Under the pieces are notes generated by a model. It searched no databases and was not told where the DNA came from. It worked only from the letters and a program-made list of their open reading frames with translations. From positions 1 through 6,932 of the forward strand of contig JBKPNX010000153.1 in NCBI GenBank assembly GCA_046732855.1: a stretch of DNA of 6,932 nucleotides, written 5' to 3'. Position 1 is the first letter of the stretch. Each line of letters opens with the position of its first letter. Of the stretch, positions 1-5,211 are shown in pieces. The position numbers were made by a program, and so were the translations under genes. This DNA comes from JBKPNX01 sp046732855. Lineage in GTDB: Bacteria > Pseudomonadota > Alphaproteobacteria > Geminicoccales > Geminicoccaceae.

Positions 1-1287
1 GCCCGAGGGCGCTTCAGGAAGGCGCGCTTCCCTGGCAGCACATCGAACCGGTCAATGCCGTCCCGTGGGTCGAGGCCAAAGCGGGGCATCACGCTCGCCG
101 AGAGCCAGCGGGCAGCGCTCCGGCTCGCTCTGCTCTCGAAGGTGCTGGTCATCACCGGCGGCCCGGGGGTGGGCAAGACCACGCTGATCAACTCAATCCT
201 CAAGGTTCTTGGGGCCAAGGGCATTGAGATTGCGTTGGCGGCGCCGACCGGCCGCGCGGCCAAGCGGCTCAGCGAGAGTACTGGGCGCGTGGCCAAGACC
301 ATTCACCGTCTGCTCGACGTGGATCCCAGACACGGCAGCTTCCGGCGGAATGAGGAGAGCCCGCTGAGGTGCGATCTGCTCGTCGTCGACGAGACCTCGA
401 TGGTGGACGTGCTCCTCATGTACGCAGTCCTGCGGGCTGTACCTGAGCATGCCGCGCTGATCCTGGTGGGCGACGTCGACCAGCTGCCGTCGGTCGGTCC
501 CGGCCAGGTGCTCGCCGATGTCATCGACTCAGCGGCCGTGCCCGTGGTGCGTCTAACAGAAGTGTTTCGGCAGGCGGCCGAAAGCCGGATCATCGCCAAC
601 GCTCATCGCATCAATCAGGGCGGCATGCCGGACTGGGCCCCGGATCGGGACAGCGACTTTCATTTCGTGCCTTGCCACGATGCCGAAGATGCGGCCGCGA
701 AGATCGTCGAGATCGTGAAGGACCGAATCCCAGCACGCTTCGGCCTCGATCCGATCCGGGAAATCCAGGTCCTCTGCCCGATGAACCGCGGCGGCCTGGG
801 AGCGCGGGCGTTGAACCTCGAGCTGCAAAAGGTGCTCAATCCGCCCGACGACGCCTCGATCCAGCGCTTCGGCTGGACGTTCGGCGCCGGCGACAAGGTG
901 ATGCAGGTCGAGAACGACTACGACAAGGATGTCTACAACGGCGACCTTGGCTTCGTGCGCGCGATCGATCCTGAAGCCGGTGAGGTGCTGGTCGAGTTCG
1001 ATGGGCGCGAGGTCGCCTACGGTTTGGGTGAACTCGACGAGCTGGTGCTCGCCTATGCGACCACGATTCACAAATCGCAGGGCTCGGAGTATCCGGCGGT
1101 GATCATCCCACTGACCACGCAGCACTACCCCATGCTCCGGCGCAATCTGCTCTACACGGGCGTGACCCGCGGCAGGCGGCTGGTGGTGATCGTCGGTGAG
1201 CGCAGAGCGATCGGAATCGCAGTTCGAGGTGGTCAGTCGCTCCGACGTTGGTCGAAACTCAAAGAGTGGCTGGAAGCCTCTAGCTAG
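1..1287 (+). CDS. recD2: RecD2-like SF1B DNA helicase, C-terminal part, with a frameshift near 90
   Basis: This is the motor part of an ATP-dependent 5'-3' DNA helicase of the RecD/TraA type, acting on DNA ends in the cytoplasm. Counting from the ATG at 55, the helicase motifs are all visible: Walker A GGPGVGKTT (35-43), motif Ia APTGRAAKR (63-71), Walker B LLVVDETS (108-115), motif III GDVDQLPSVGPG (139-150), the UvrD_C_2-like ATTIHKSQGSEYPAVI (335-350) and LLYTGVTRGRR (365-375). That ATG is unlikely to be the start. Frame 3 from position 3 reads LQEGALPW...NAVPWVEAKAG, which is what RecD2 proteins carry just before ITLAESQ. The two join only if one base near 88-92 (a GGGGC run) is removed. 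RecD2 proteins are usually above 700 residues, so the N-terminal half lies left of the window. It ends normally, with a WSKLKEWL-type tail. Family assignment is firm; whether the frameshift is real is open. Confidence 0.9.
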   Translation, partial: ARGRFRKARFPGSTSNRSMPSRGSRPKRGITLAESQRAALRLALLSKVLVITGGPGVGKTTLINSILKVLGAKGIEIALAAPTGRAAKRLSESTGRVAKTIHRLLDVDPRHGSFRRNEESPLRCDLLVVDETSMVDVLLMYAVLRAVPEHAALILVGDVDQLPSVGPGQVLADVIDSAAVPVVRLTEVFRQAAESRIIANAHRINQGGMPDWAPDRDSDFHFVPCHDAEDAAAKIVEIVKDRIPARFGLDPIREIQVLCPMNRGGLGARALNLELQKVLNPPDDASIQRFGWTFGAGDKVMQVENDYDKDVYNGDLGFVRAIDPEAGEVLVEFDGREVAYGLGELDELVLAYATTIHKSQGSEYPAVIIPLTTQHYPMLRRNLLYTGVTRGRRLVVIVGERRAIGIAVRGGQSLRRWSKLKEWLEASS

Positions 1288-1548
1288 GTTTGAGAGAGGG
1301 AGCGACAGCATGGTACCCGACCCGGCACCGTGACGACATCGTGCTGAGGACTAGGCCGGTCCGCCGCCGACGCCGCTTCGCATCGTGCTTCACGATGGCC
1401 TGGTCGCGAAGCGGCTCAATCCCATCCGTGATACCGATCCGCCGCGAGTCGCATCCTCTCGGACAATCCGTTGTATTCGCCCTATGAGGGCACCGCCGGG
1501 GCGGTCAACATCATCGGCCGGATTAGGTGGTTCGCCCGCGAGATTTGA
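1286..1548 (+). pseudogene. Remnant of an S24 (LexA/CI-like) peptidase C-terminal domain
   Basis: No single frame is open, but consecutive frames give the S24 self-cleaving repressor domain in the right order. Frame 2 reads ERGSDSMVP at 1292-1318, like the catalytic-serine motif (G-D-S-M-x-P). Frame 3 reads RDDIVL at 1329-1346, like the 'PGDIVLVD' strand. Frame 2 again reads IVLHDGLVAKRL at 1382-1417, with the catalytic-lysine strand. Frame 1 reads ILSDNPLYSPYE and then VNIIGRIRWFAREI up to the TGA at 1546-1548, the usual domain end. Serine codon 1307 and lysine codon 1409 are 34 codons apart, close to the spacing in LexA. At least three frame changes occur in about 260 bases, and the N-terminal DNA-binding part is missing because the fragment starts at the helicase stop. 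It is therefore a dead gene, or a live one hidden by sequence errors. The assignment is by motif recognition only. Confidence 0.6.
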
Positions 1549-1650
1549 CCGGTCGTGTGGCCGAGGGTTTGCACAAATTCTTTGTTGGAGCCTTGTCGAA
1601 CTTTATTCCATTGAGTACTTAAGATGCACCCCCTTTCAAAGGTAAGCTGA
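1549..1650 (+). promoter_or_regulatory. AT-richer leader upstream of the MucR-family gene
   Basis: The last 80 bases before the regulator are clearly richer in A and T than anything around them. They contain several T-A steps and a near-palindrome TTGAGTACTTAA at 1611-1622. A weak promoter-like pair, TTGTCG at 1593-1598 and TACTTA at 1616-1621, has 17 bases between them, but the -10 match is poor. AAAGG at 1638-1642 lies 8 bases before the ATG and can serve as the ribosome binding site. MucR/Ros proteins are known to bind AT-rich DNA and commonly regulate their own promoter, so autoregulation here is a reasonable inference, not something shown. Confidence 0.35.
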
Positions 1651-2130
1651 ATGCAGAATGATGAAAAGCCACAGGTAGAGCAGTCTCTGGCGAGCCTGAC
1701 CGCGCAAGTTGCTTGTGCGTACGTGTCGAACAACACCATCTCCACGGCAGATGTCGGTCGTTTGATCGCCGAGATTGCTCGTCAGCTGCGGGCCGTTGGC
1801 GAGCACCAGCAGGGTGCAGCGCCCGAGAAGCCGGCGCCGGCGGTGTCGGTCCGCCGGTCCATTGGCGCCGATCATCTGATCTGCCTCGCTTGCGGCAAGA
1901 AGCAGCGGATGCTCAAGCGCCATTTGGCGACCGAGCACGATCTCACGCCGGACGCCTACCGCGAGATGTTCGGCCTCAAGCCGGACTACCCGATGGTGGC
2001 CCGGAGCTATGCCGAGGCGCGGCGGGGGCTGGCCCTGAAGATCGGTCTCGGGCGGCCGAAGAAGCCCACCAAGGAGGGCCGGCCAAGACCCGGCGCACGA
2101 GAGCCAAGCCTGCCTGAGCCCATCCTCTGA
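1651..2130 (+). CDS. mucR: MucR/Ros-family zinc-finger transcriptional regulator
   Basis: A cytoplasmic DNA-binding regulator of the MucR/Ros family, which controls exopolysaccharide, motility, virulence or symbiosis genes in Alphaproteobacteria. The prokaryotic zinc finger is complete: C78-x2-C81-x9-H91-x4-H96 within CLACGKKQRMLKRHLATEH, the Ros spacing. It is followed by the family hallmark LTPDAYREMFGLKPDYPMVA (98-117) and ARRGLALKIGLGR. The N-terminal 50 residues are helical and match the family's oligomerisation region. Length 159 aa is normal or slightly long. The tail after KEG (about residue 143) is proline-rich and atypical. In the frame that ends at the TGA at 2115-2117 the same DNA reads AKTRRTRAKPA, the lysine/arginine/alanine-rich tail typical of the family, so one base is probably missing near 2080-2086. 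It is alone on this strand, with an AT-rich leader. Its targets cannot be told from the window. Confidence 0.92.
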   Translation: MQNDEKPQVEQSLASLTAQVACAYVSNNTISTADVGRLIAEIARQLRAVGEHQQGAAPEKPAPAVSVRRSIGADHLICLACGKKQRMLKRHLATEHDLTPDAYREMFGLKPDYPMVARSYAEARRGLALKIGLGRPKKPTKEGRPRPGAREPSLPEPIL

Positions 2131-2133
2131 ACT

Positions 2134-2148
2134 CAGCGGCGATCGCTG
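2134..2148 (+). terminator. Small hairpin after mucR, possible weak terminator
   Basis: CAGCG and CGCTG form a perfect 5-bp stem around GCGAT, three bases after the stop at 2130, and are followed by GCGCTTTCTC. The short stem and broken T run make this a weak terminator candidate. Confidence 0.25.
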
Positions 2149-2322
2149 GCGCTTTCTCGGCCTCTCAAACGCCATCCTGGGACTTGCCGTGGGGACCCGC
2201 TGGTCCAAGGGTTGGCACAGGCGAGTTGCGCGACGCGCTGTTTCCGGCGCTGGGCGGGGCTGGCAGCGATGGTCGTGGCTGCCGCTGACGCAGCTTGTTC
2301 CCCTATTGGCATGCGACAGGCT

Positions 2323-2355
2323 GGGGCCACTCAGGGGTCACACCTTGCCGTCCCA
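2323..2355 (+). repeat. Diverged direct repeat, copy A
   Basis: This stretch aligns without gaps to 4236-4268, with 27 of 33 positions equal by eye. The best part is GGGGTCA, three variable bases, then CTTGCCGTCCCA. Both copies have the same orientation and flank the TPR gene with its leader. A further shared stretch, GAAAGCGGCC-N-TG, follows each copy (near 2430 and near 4290), with about 55 extra bases in copy A. It looks like a dispersed intergenic repeat rather than coding sequence. Confidence 0.55.
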
Positions 2356-2372
2356 GTGATCCCCGGCAAGGT
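2342..2372 (+). repeat. 9-bp perfect hairpin overlapping repeat copy A
   Basis: ACCTTGCCG (2342-2350) and CGGCAAGGT (2364-2372) are exact inverted copies around a 13-base loop. No T tract follows, so it is not a standard terminator. Copy B of the repeat keeps a weaker form, TTGCC/GGCAA (4258-4262 and 4277-4281), which suggests that the stem belongs to the repeat. Confidence 0.6.
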
Positions 2373-2660
2373 CCGGCTGGAGAACCAAGGCCAAGACCTG
2401 ACTTTGGGCTCCAAGGTCGGCTTGCTCCGGGAAAGCGGCCGTGCTCCGCAAAAGGCCTCGAGCGGCGGGGTGCAGCCATGAACAGACTTTCCAATGCGGG
2501 CACCGGCCGCAGTCCGCAACCCTAACACCGCCCCCAAAACCTCCGCCGCGACGGTTGGATTGCGGCGATCAGGAAGGCGAACTTTGGCGTCGAGCGCGTC
2601 ACGCCACCAAATGGCTCGTCCCCCGCCTTTGGAGCTCCTTGCCTTAACTCCGCGTATTGC

Positions 2661-2689
2661 TTGACGAGCAAATCCACCGCCCTCATAGT
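2661..2689 (+). promoter_or_regulatory. Sigma70-like promoter for the TolB/TPR gene
   Basis: TTGACG at 2661-2666 matches the -35 consensus at 5 of 6 positions. CATAGT at 2684-2689 matches the -10 at 4 of 6, and the spacer is exactly 17 bases. Transcription would start near 2696, leaving a leader of about 110 bases before the ATG at 2806. This is the best promoter-like pair seen in the window, but no experimental evidence supports it. Confidence 0.4.
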
Positions 2690-2805
2690 CGGTCCAATAA
2701 CCAGACGAAACGCTGATTCCCTCGTGCTTGGGTCTCGCGGCCGACCTCCTTGATCGCCTTGCTTGGCGAAGACCGCTAGAGGTTTAAAGCAACAGGAGAT
2801 TAGCC

Positions 2806-4077
2806 ATGCAGACACGTTTTCCGAGGCTATCGCTCCTCACCAGTGCCTTCCTCATCCTGGCGTTCACCGTAGCCGCCGTGCCACCCGCGCTCTCGGAGCA
2901 GCCGTCTCTCGCGGTGCTGCCGTTCGCCAACCTGAGCGGCGACGCCGCGCAGGACTACGTGAGCAACGTTGTGACCGATAATACTGTCAAGACCCTGGCC
3001 AAAGTCGGCGATCTCTTCGTTGTAGCGGGTGGCTCGCCCGCCCCCAACCAGGACAAGCCTCCGCCCGGCGTCGCCAAAGAGCTGGACGTGCGCTATGTGT
3101 TGCATGGCGGCGTGGAGCAGTCCAGCGATCGCGTCCACATGACTGCCACACTAAGCGATACCGCAGGCGACAAGACTCTGTGGTCTGAAGATTACGAGCG
3201 CGACCTGCAAGAGGTCTTTGACCTTCAAGATGAGATCACCCGTCGAGTAGTGACATCGCTGGGGGTTCAGCTCACGCCGGAGGAACAGCAGCGGATCTGG
3301 CACCGGCAGACCAGCGACCTTGAAGCCTACCGAGCCTACCTCGAGGGCCGGGAGCATTACTTTCGTTTCACAAAGAGCGATTTGGCCGAAGCTCAGAAGC
3401 TCTATCAGAAGGCGCTTGCACGGGACCCAGATTTCGCCCTTGCCTGGACAGCTCTAGCATCCGCGTACATTGACCAAGCCAACTATCAATGGGTAGAGGA
3501 TCCAGCCGCGGCTTGGGCAAGCGCCGCCGAAGCCGCCCAGAAAGCACTGGCCATCGATGAGTCCAATGCGTATGCCCTGTCGGTGTTGGGAAGTATCGAA
3601 GAACATCAAGGTGATCCCGCGAAGGCGGTTGCACTGTCGGAGAAGGCCGCCGCCTTCGCTCCTAATGACGCGTGGATGAATGCCAGGCTAGGAGCACGTT
3701 TGGCCCAATCTGCAGGCAAGCCAAAGGAAGGGCTGGACTTGATCACTAAAGGCATGCGTCTTAACCGCGCTCATCCTGCTGTGTTTCTCGAATTTTCCGG
3801 TTGGGCGTACTACACCCTCGGCGACTACGACCAGGCGCTTGCCGCATTCGAGGAATACCACAAGCGCAGCCCCGATGATACAGATGGTGACGTCGAGATC
3901 ATCTACACCTCTGCGACCATGGGCCAGCTGGAGAAAGCGAAGGCCGCGGTCGCCGAGTTGCTTGAGAAACACCCGGACTTCACGATTGAGGGGTACTCCA
4001 GCATCAACCGCTTCAAGGACCCGGAGGTTGTCAAGCTGATTCGGGACAACACGGCCAAGGCGGGACTGCCGCAGTGA
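2806..4077 (+). CDS. Exported TolB-like domain and TPR protein
   Basis: Residues 1-30 form a signal peptide: basic R4 and R7, a hydrophobic stretch from L8 to A24, and a likely cut after PALS (27-30). The mature protein is therefore periplasmic or membrane-associated. Residues 33-155 (SLAVLPFANLSGD, DVRYVLHGGVEQ, VHMTATLSDTAGD, LQEVFDLQDEITRRVV) match the TolB-like/FlgO-like domain that in rhizobia usually sits behind a class III adenylate cyclase or a winged-helix domain. From about 190 to 390 come roughly five or six tetratricopeptide repeats, for example AEAQKLYQKALARDPDFALAW and YDQALAAFEEYHKRSPDD, a protein-binding scaffold. No cyclase or DNA-binding domain is present. AGGAG at 2794-2798 lies 7 bases before the ATG and fixes the start. 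The frame is intact at 423 aa, with gene-free DNA on both sides, so it is probably transcribed alone. Partner and exact role are unknown; it may assist an envelope complex. Confidence 0.85.
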   Translation: MQTRFPRLSLLTSAFLILAFTVAAVPPALSEQPSLAVLPFANLSGDAAQDYVSNVVTDNTVKTLAKVGDLFVVAGGSPAPNQDKPPPGVAKELDVRYVLHGGVEQSSDRVHMTATLSDTAGDKTLWSEDYERDLQEVFDLQDEITRRVVTSLGVQLTPEEQQRIWHRQTSDLEAYRAYLEGREHYFRFTKSDLAEAQKLYQKALARDPDFALAWTALASAYIDQANYQWVEDPAAAWASAAEAAQKALAIDESNAYALSVLGSIEEHQGDPAKAVALSEKAAAFAPNDAWMNARLGARLAQSAGKPKEGLDLITKGMRLNRAHPAVFLEFSGWAYYTLGDYDQALAAFEEYHKRSPDDTDGDVEIIYTSATMGQLEKAKAAVAELLEKHPDFTIEGYSSINRFKDPEVVKLIRDNTAKAGLPQ

Positions 4078-4105
4078 GGCGGACGGCGAGACTAGCCTGA
4101 GCGCT

Positions 4106-4147
4106 TGGGCAAGCTGCCCATCGCTGGGGATCCCCGGCTCCCCGGGG
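4106..4147 (+). repeat. Cluster of short perfect hairpins after the TPR gene
   Basis: Three inverted repeats stand in a row about 30 bases after the TPR stop: TGGGCA/TGCCCA with a 3-base loop (4106-4120), the 10-bp palindrome GGGGATCCCC (4126-4135), and CCCCGG/CCGGGG with a 4-base loop (4132-4147). The first could act as a weak terminator, although no T tract follows. Confidence 0.5.
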
Positions 4148-4159
4148 CATTCTCGATCG

Positions 4160-4192
4160 GCTCGCGGCACGGCCGGCAGGTGTGCCGCGAGC
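4160..4192 (+). repeat. 11-bp perfect inverted repeat with 11-base loop
   Basis: GCTCGCGGCAC (4160-4170) and GTGCCGCGAGC (4182-4192) are exact inverted copies around an 11-base GC-rich loop. It is the strongest hairpin in the window and has no following T tract. It could be a Rho-independent-like stop without a U tail, a protein-binding site or a recombination site; the sequence does not decide. Confidence 0.6.
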
Positions 4193-4235
4193 GCTGCGTT
4201 CGGTACGAACAACTAATAACTGCAGCGCCTTGGCG

Positions 4236-4268
4236 AGGGCCGCTTCGGGGTCAAAGCTTGCCGTCCCA
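4236..4268 (+). repeat. Diverged direct repeat, copy B
   Basis: Second copy of the repeat at 2323-2355, in the same orientation, at a fixed offset of 1913 bases and with no gaps. It shares GGGGTCA and CTTGCCGTCCCA exactly at the same spacing. Confidence 0.55.
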
Positions 4269-4540
4269 CTTGTCCGGGCAAAAGGTAAGAAAGCGGCCAT
4301 GTCGAGGGTGGGCGTGCGATGGCTACACCCCGCGTTCGAAGCCGCCGCGGTCGGCGCGGTGGATGGCGCCGAGGTGAAGTAGCGAGACGAAGGCACCTAG
4401 ATCGCAATACGAGATCGTAACCAGAACTACTTTTGTTTTCGCTCTACTTCGGTGAATGCTTGTTTAATCTGGATTTGCTTCGAGCCAATGGTATCTTCGG
4501 CGGGCAAGTGCAGTCACAAAGTGTCTCTTGATCGCCGGCC

Positions 4541-4753
4541 ATGCCGAACGGCTTCCGCTCCATCCCAATGTCACCCACCGAGCGCCTCGACGAGGTGGCG
4601 CGCATCCTGGCTCTCGGGTTCCTGCGGCTGCGGGCTCGGCGTGGGGCGGAAAAAGCCAGTAATCCGAACCGTTTGAGGAATTTCGGACTGGACTTCCGCG
4701 GCGAAGGAAGCGGGTGTGACACCGACACTCACGCCGACAGAGAGCGCCGATGA
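4541..4753 (+). CDS. Small conserved-looking protein, first gene of the recombinase cassette
   Basis: A 70-aa protein of unknown function. Its core, PTERLDEVARILALGFLRLRARR (about residues 12-34), is an amphipathic helical segment. It resembles the short proteins found directly before DUF2924 genes in Alphaproteobacteria, which also end in an acidic/polar tail containing SG-x-D/H. The stop TGA (4751-4753) overlaps the DUF2924 start as ATGA, so the two are very likely co-translated. The ATG at 4541 has an in-frame stop four codons upstream. The internal ATG at 4568, giving MSPTERLDEVA, fits the family start better, so the true protein may be 61 aa. Neither start has a clear ribosome binding site. 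No membrane segment, metal site or enzyme motif is visible. The family resemblance is from memory, not from a search. Confidence 0.65.
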   Translation: MPNGFRSIPMSPTERLDEVARILALGFLRLRARRGAEKASNPNRLRNFGLDFRGEGSGCDTDTHADRERR

Positions 4754-5211
4754 CCGCCACGTCGCCGGTCCTCAAGCAGATCGCCGGTCTGCAGAAACTC
4801 AGCCAAGACGAGCTGAAGTCGCTCTGGCGCGAGTACTTTGGGGTCGAGCCGCCGGCGTATCGGCGCGGCTTCCTGGTCCGCGGCCTCGCGCACCGCATTC
4901 AGGAGCTGACCTACGGCGGGCTGAAGCCCGCCTACCAGGCGCGGCTCGATGCGATGATCGCGGGCACGGAGAAGCCGAACGGCGCCGGCCGGTCCGGACG
5001 GCGGCCGCGCCATGATGTCCACCTGCTCGAGGGTACCAAGCTGCTGCGCGAGTGGCGGGGCGTGACCCATGAGGTGACGGTGATCGATGGCGGCTACGAG
5101 CATCAGGGCAAGCGCTACCGTAGCCTCTCCGCGGTCGCCCGCGCAATCACCGGCACCCAGTGGTCCGGGCCGATGTTCTTCGGTGTACGCAAGACTGGGA
5201 GCGGCGCATGA
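4750..5211 (+). CDS. DUF2924 domain protein
   Basis: A 153-aa cytoplasmic protein of the DUF2924 family, whose biochemical role is not established to my knowledge. The family features are clear: an N-terminal helical part (VLKQIAGLQKLSQDELKSLW, then YFGVEPPAYRRGFLVRGLAHRIQEL at about 30-54) and a C-terminal part with LLREWRGVTHEVTVIDGGYEHQGKRYRSLSAVARAITGTQWSGPMFFG. That C-terminal part resembles the small basic modules that bind nucleic acid. The length is normal and the frame is intact. It starts inside the stop of the small gene before it (ATGA) and ends inside the start of the serine recombinase (ATGA at 5208-5211), so all three are almost certainly one translational unit. DUF2924 genes are commonly found next to this type of recombinase, which points to an accessory role in recombination; this is inference. 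Confidence 0.9.
   Translation: MTATSPVLKQIAGLQKLSQDELKSLWREYFGVEPPAYRRGFLVRGLAHRIQELTYGGLKPAYQARLDAMIAGTEKPNGAGRSGRRPRHDVHLLEGTKLLREWRGVTHEVTVIDGGYEHQGKRYRSLSAVARAITGTQWSGPMFFGVRKTGSGA

Larger units (their letters stand above)
2131..2660. other. Gene-free stretch between mucR and the TPR gene
   Basis: About 530 bases with no convincing gene. Open frames exist on both strands, as expected in GC-rich DNA, but none shows a recognisable domain, a good ribosome binding site or biased codon use. The stretch contains a short hairpin just after mucR, a copy of a diverged direct repeat at 2323-2355 and a 9-bp hairpin at 2342-2372. One minus-strand open frame, 2522-2686 (starting MRAVDLLVKQYAEL), is the least unlikely small gene here, but nothing beyond its being open supports it. 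Confidence 0.5.
4078..4540. other. Gene-free stretch rich in hairpins and repeat sequence
   Basis: About 460 bases with no gene I can support. The first 120 bases hold a run of perfect inverted repeats, and copy B of the direct repeat follows at 4236-4268. The last 140 bases, from about 4400, are noticeably richer in A and T (for example CTTTTGTTTTC near 4430 and TTGTTTAATCTGGATTTGC near 4460) and are the natural place for the promoter of the downstream recombinase cassette. I could not find a well-spaced -35/-10 pair there. Confidence 0.5.

Noticed and set aside
553..1311. 252-codon open frame on the minus strand
   Set aside because: It lies opposite the helicase, whose motifs are unmistakable. 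Long antisense frames are expected in GC-rich genes, and its product shows no domain.
2212..2481. Plus-strand open frame sharing the peptide GS-x-LAVP with the frame at 4182-4382
   Set aside because: The shared residues come from the direct repeat. The rest of the two frames is unrelated, so coding is not supported.
2522..2686. Possible small minus-strand gene beginning MRAVDLLVKQYAEL
   Set aside because: Open frame only; no clear ribosome binding site, domain or genomic partner. Kept as a note in the gene-free stretch.
3688..4212. 174-codon minus-strand open frame
   Set aside because: It is mostly antisense to the TPR gene, runs past its end and has no recognisable motif.
5160..5207. Upstream GTG at 5160 as the recombinase start
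   Set aside because: Those codons lie within the end of DUF2924, and family similarity begins after MSRHGAK. The ATG at 5208 gives the typical ATGA overlap.
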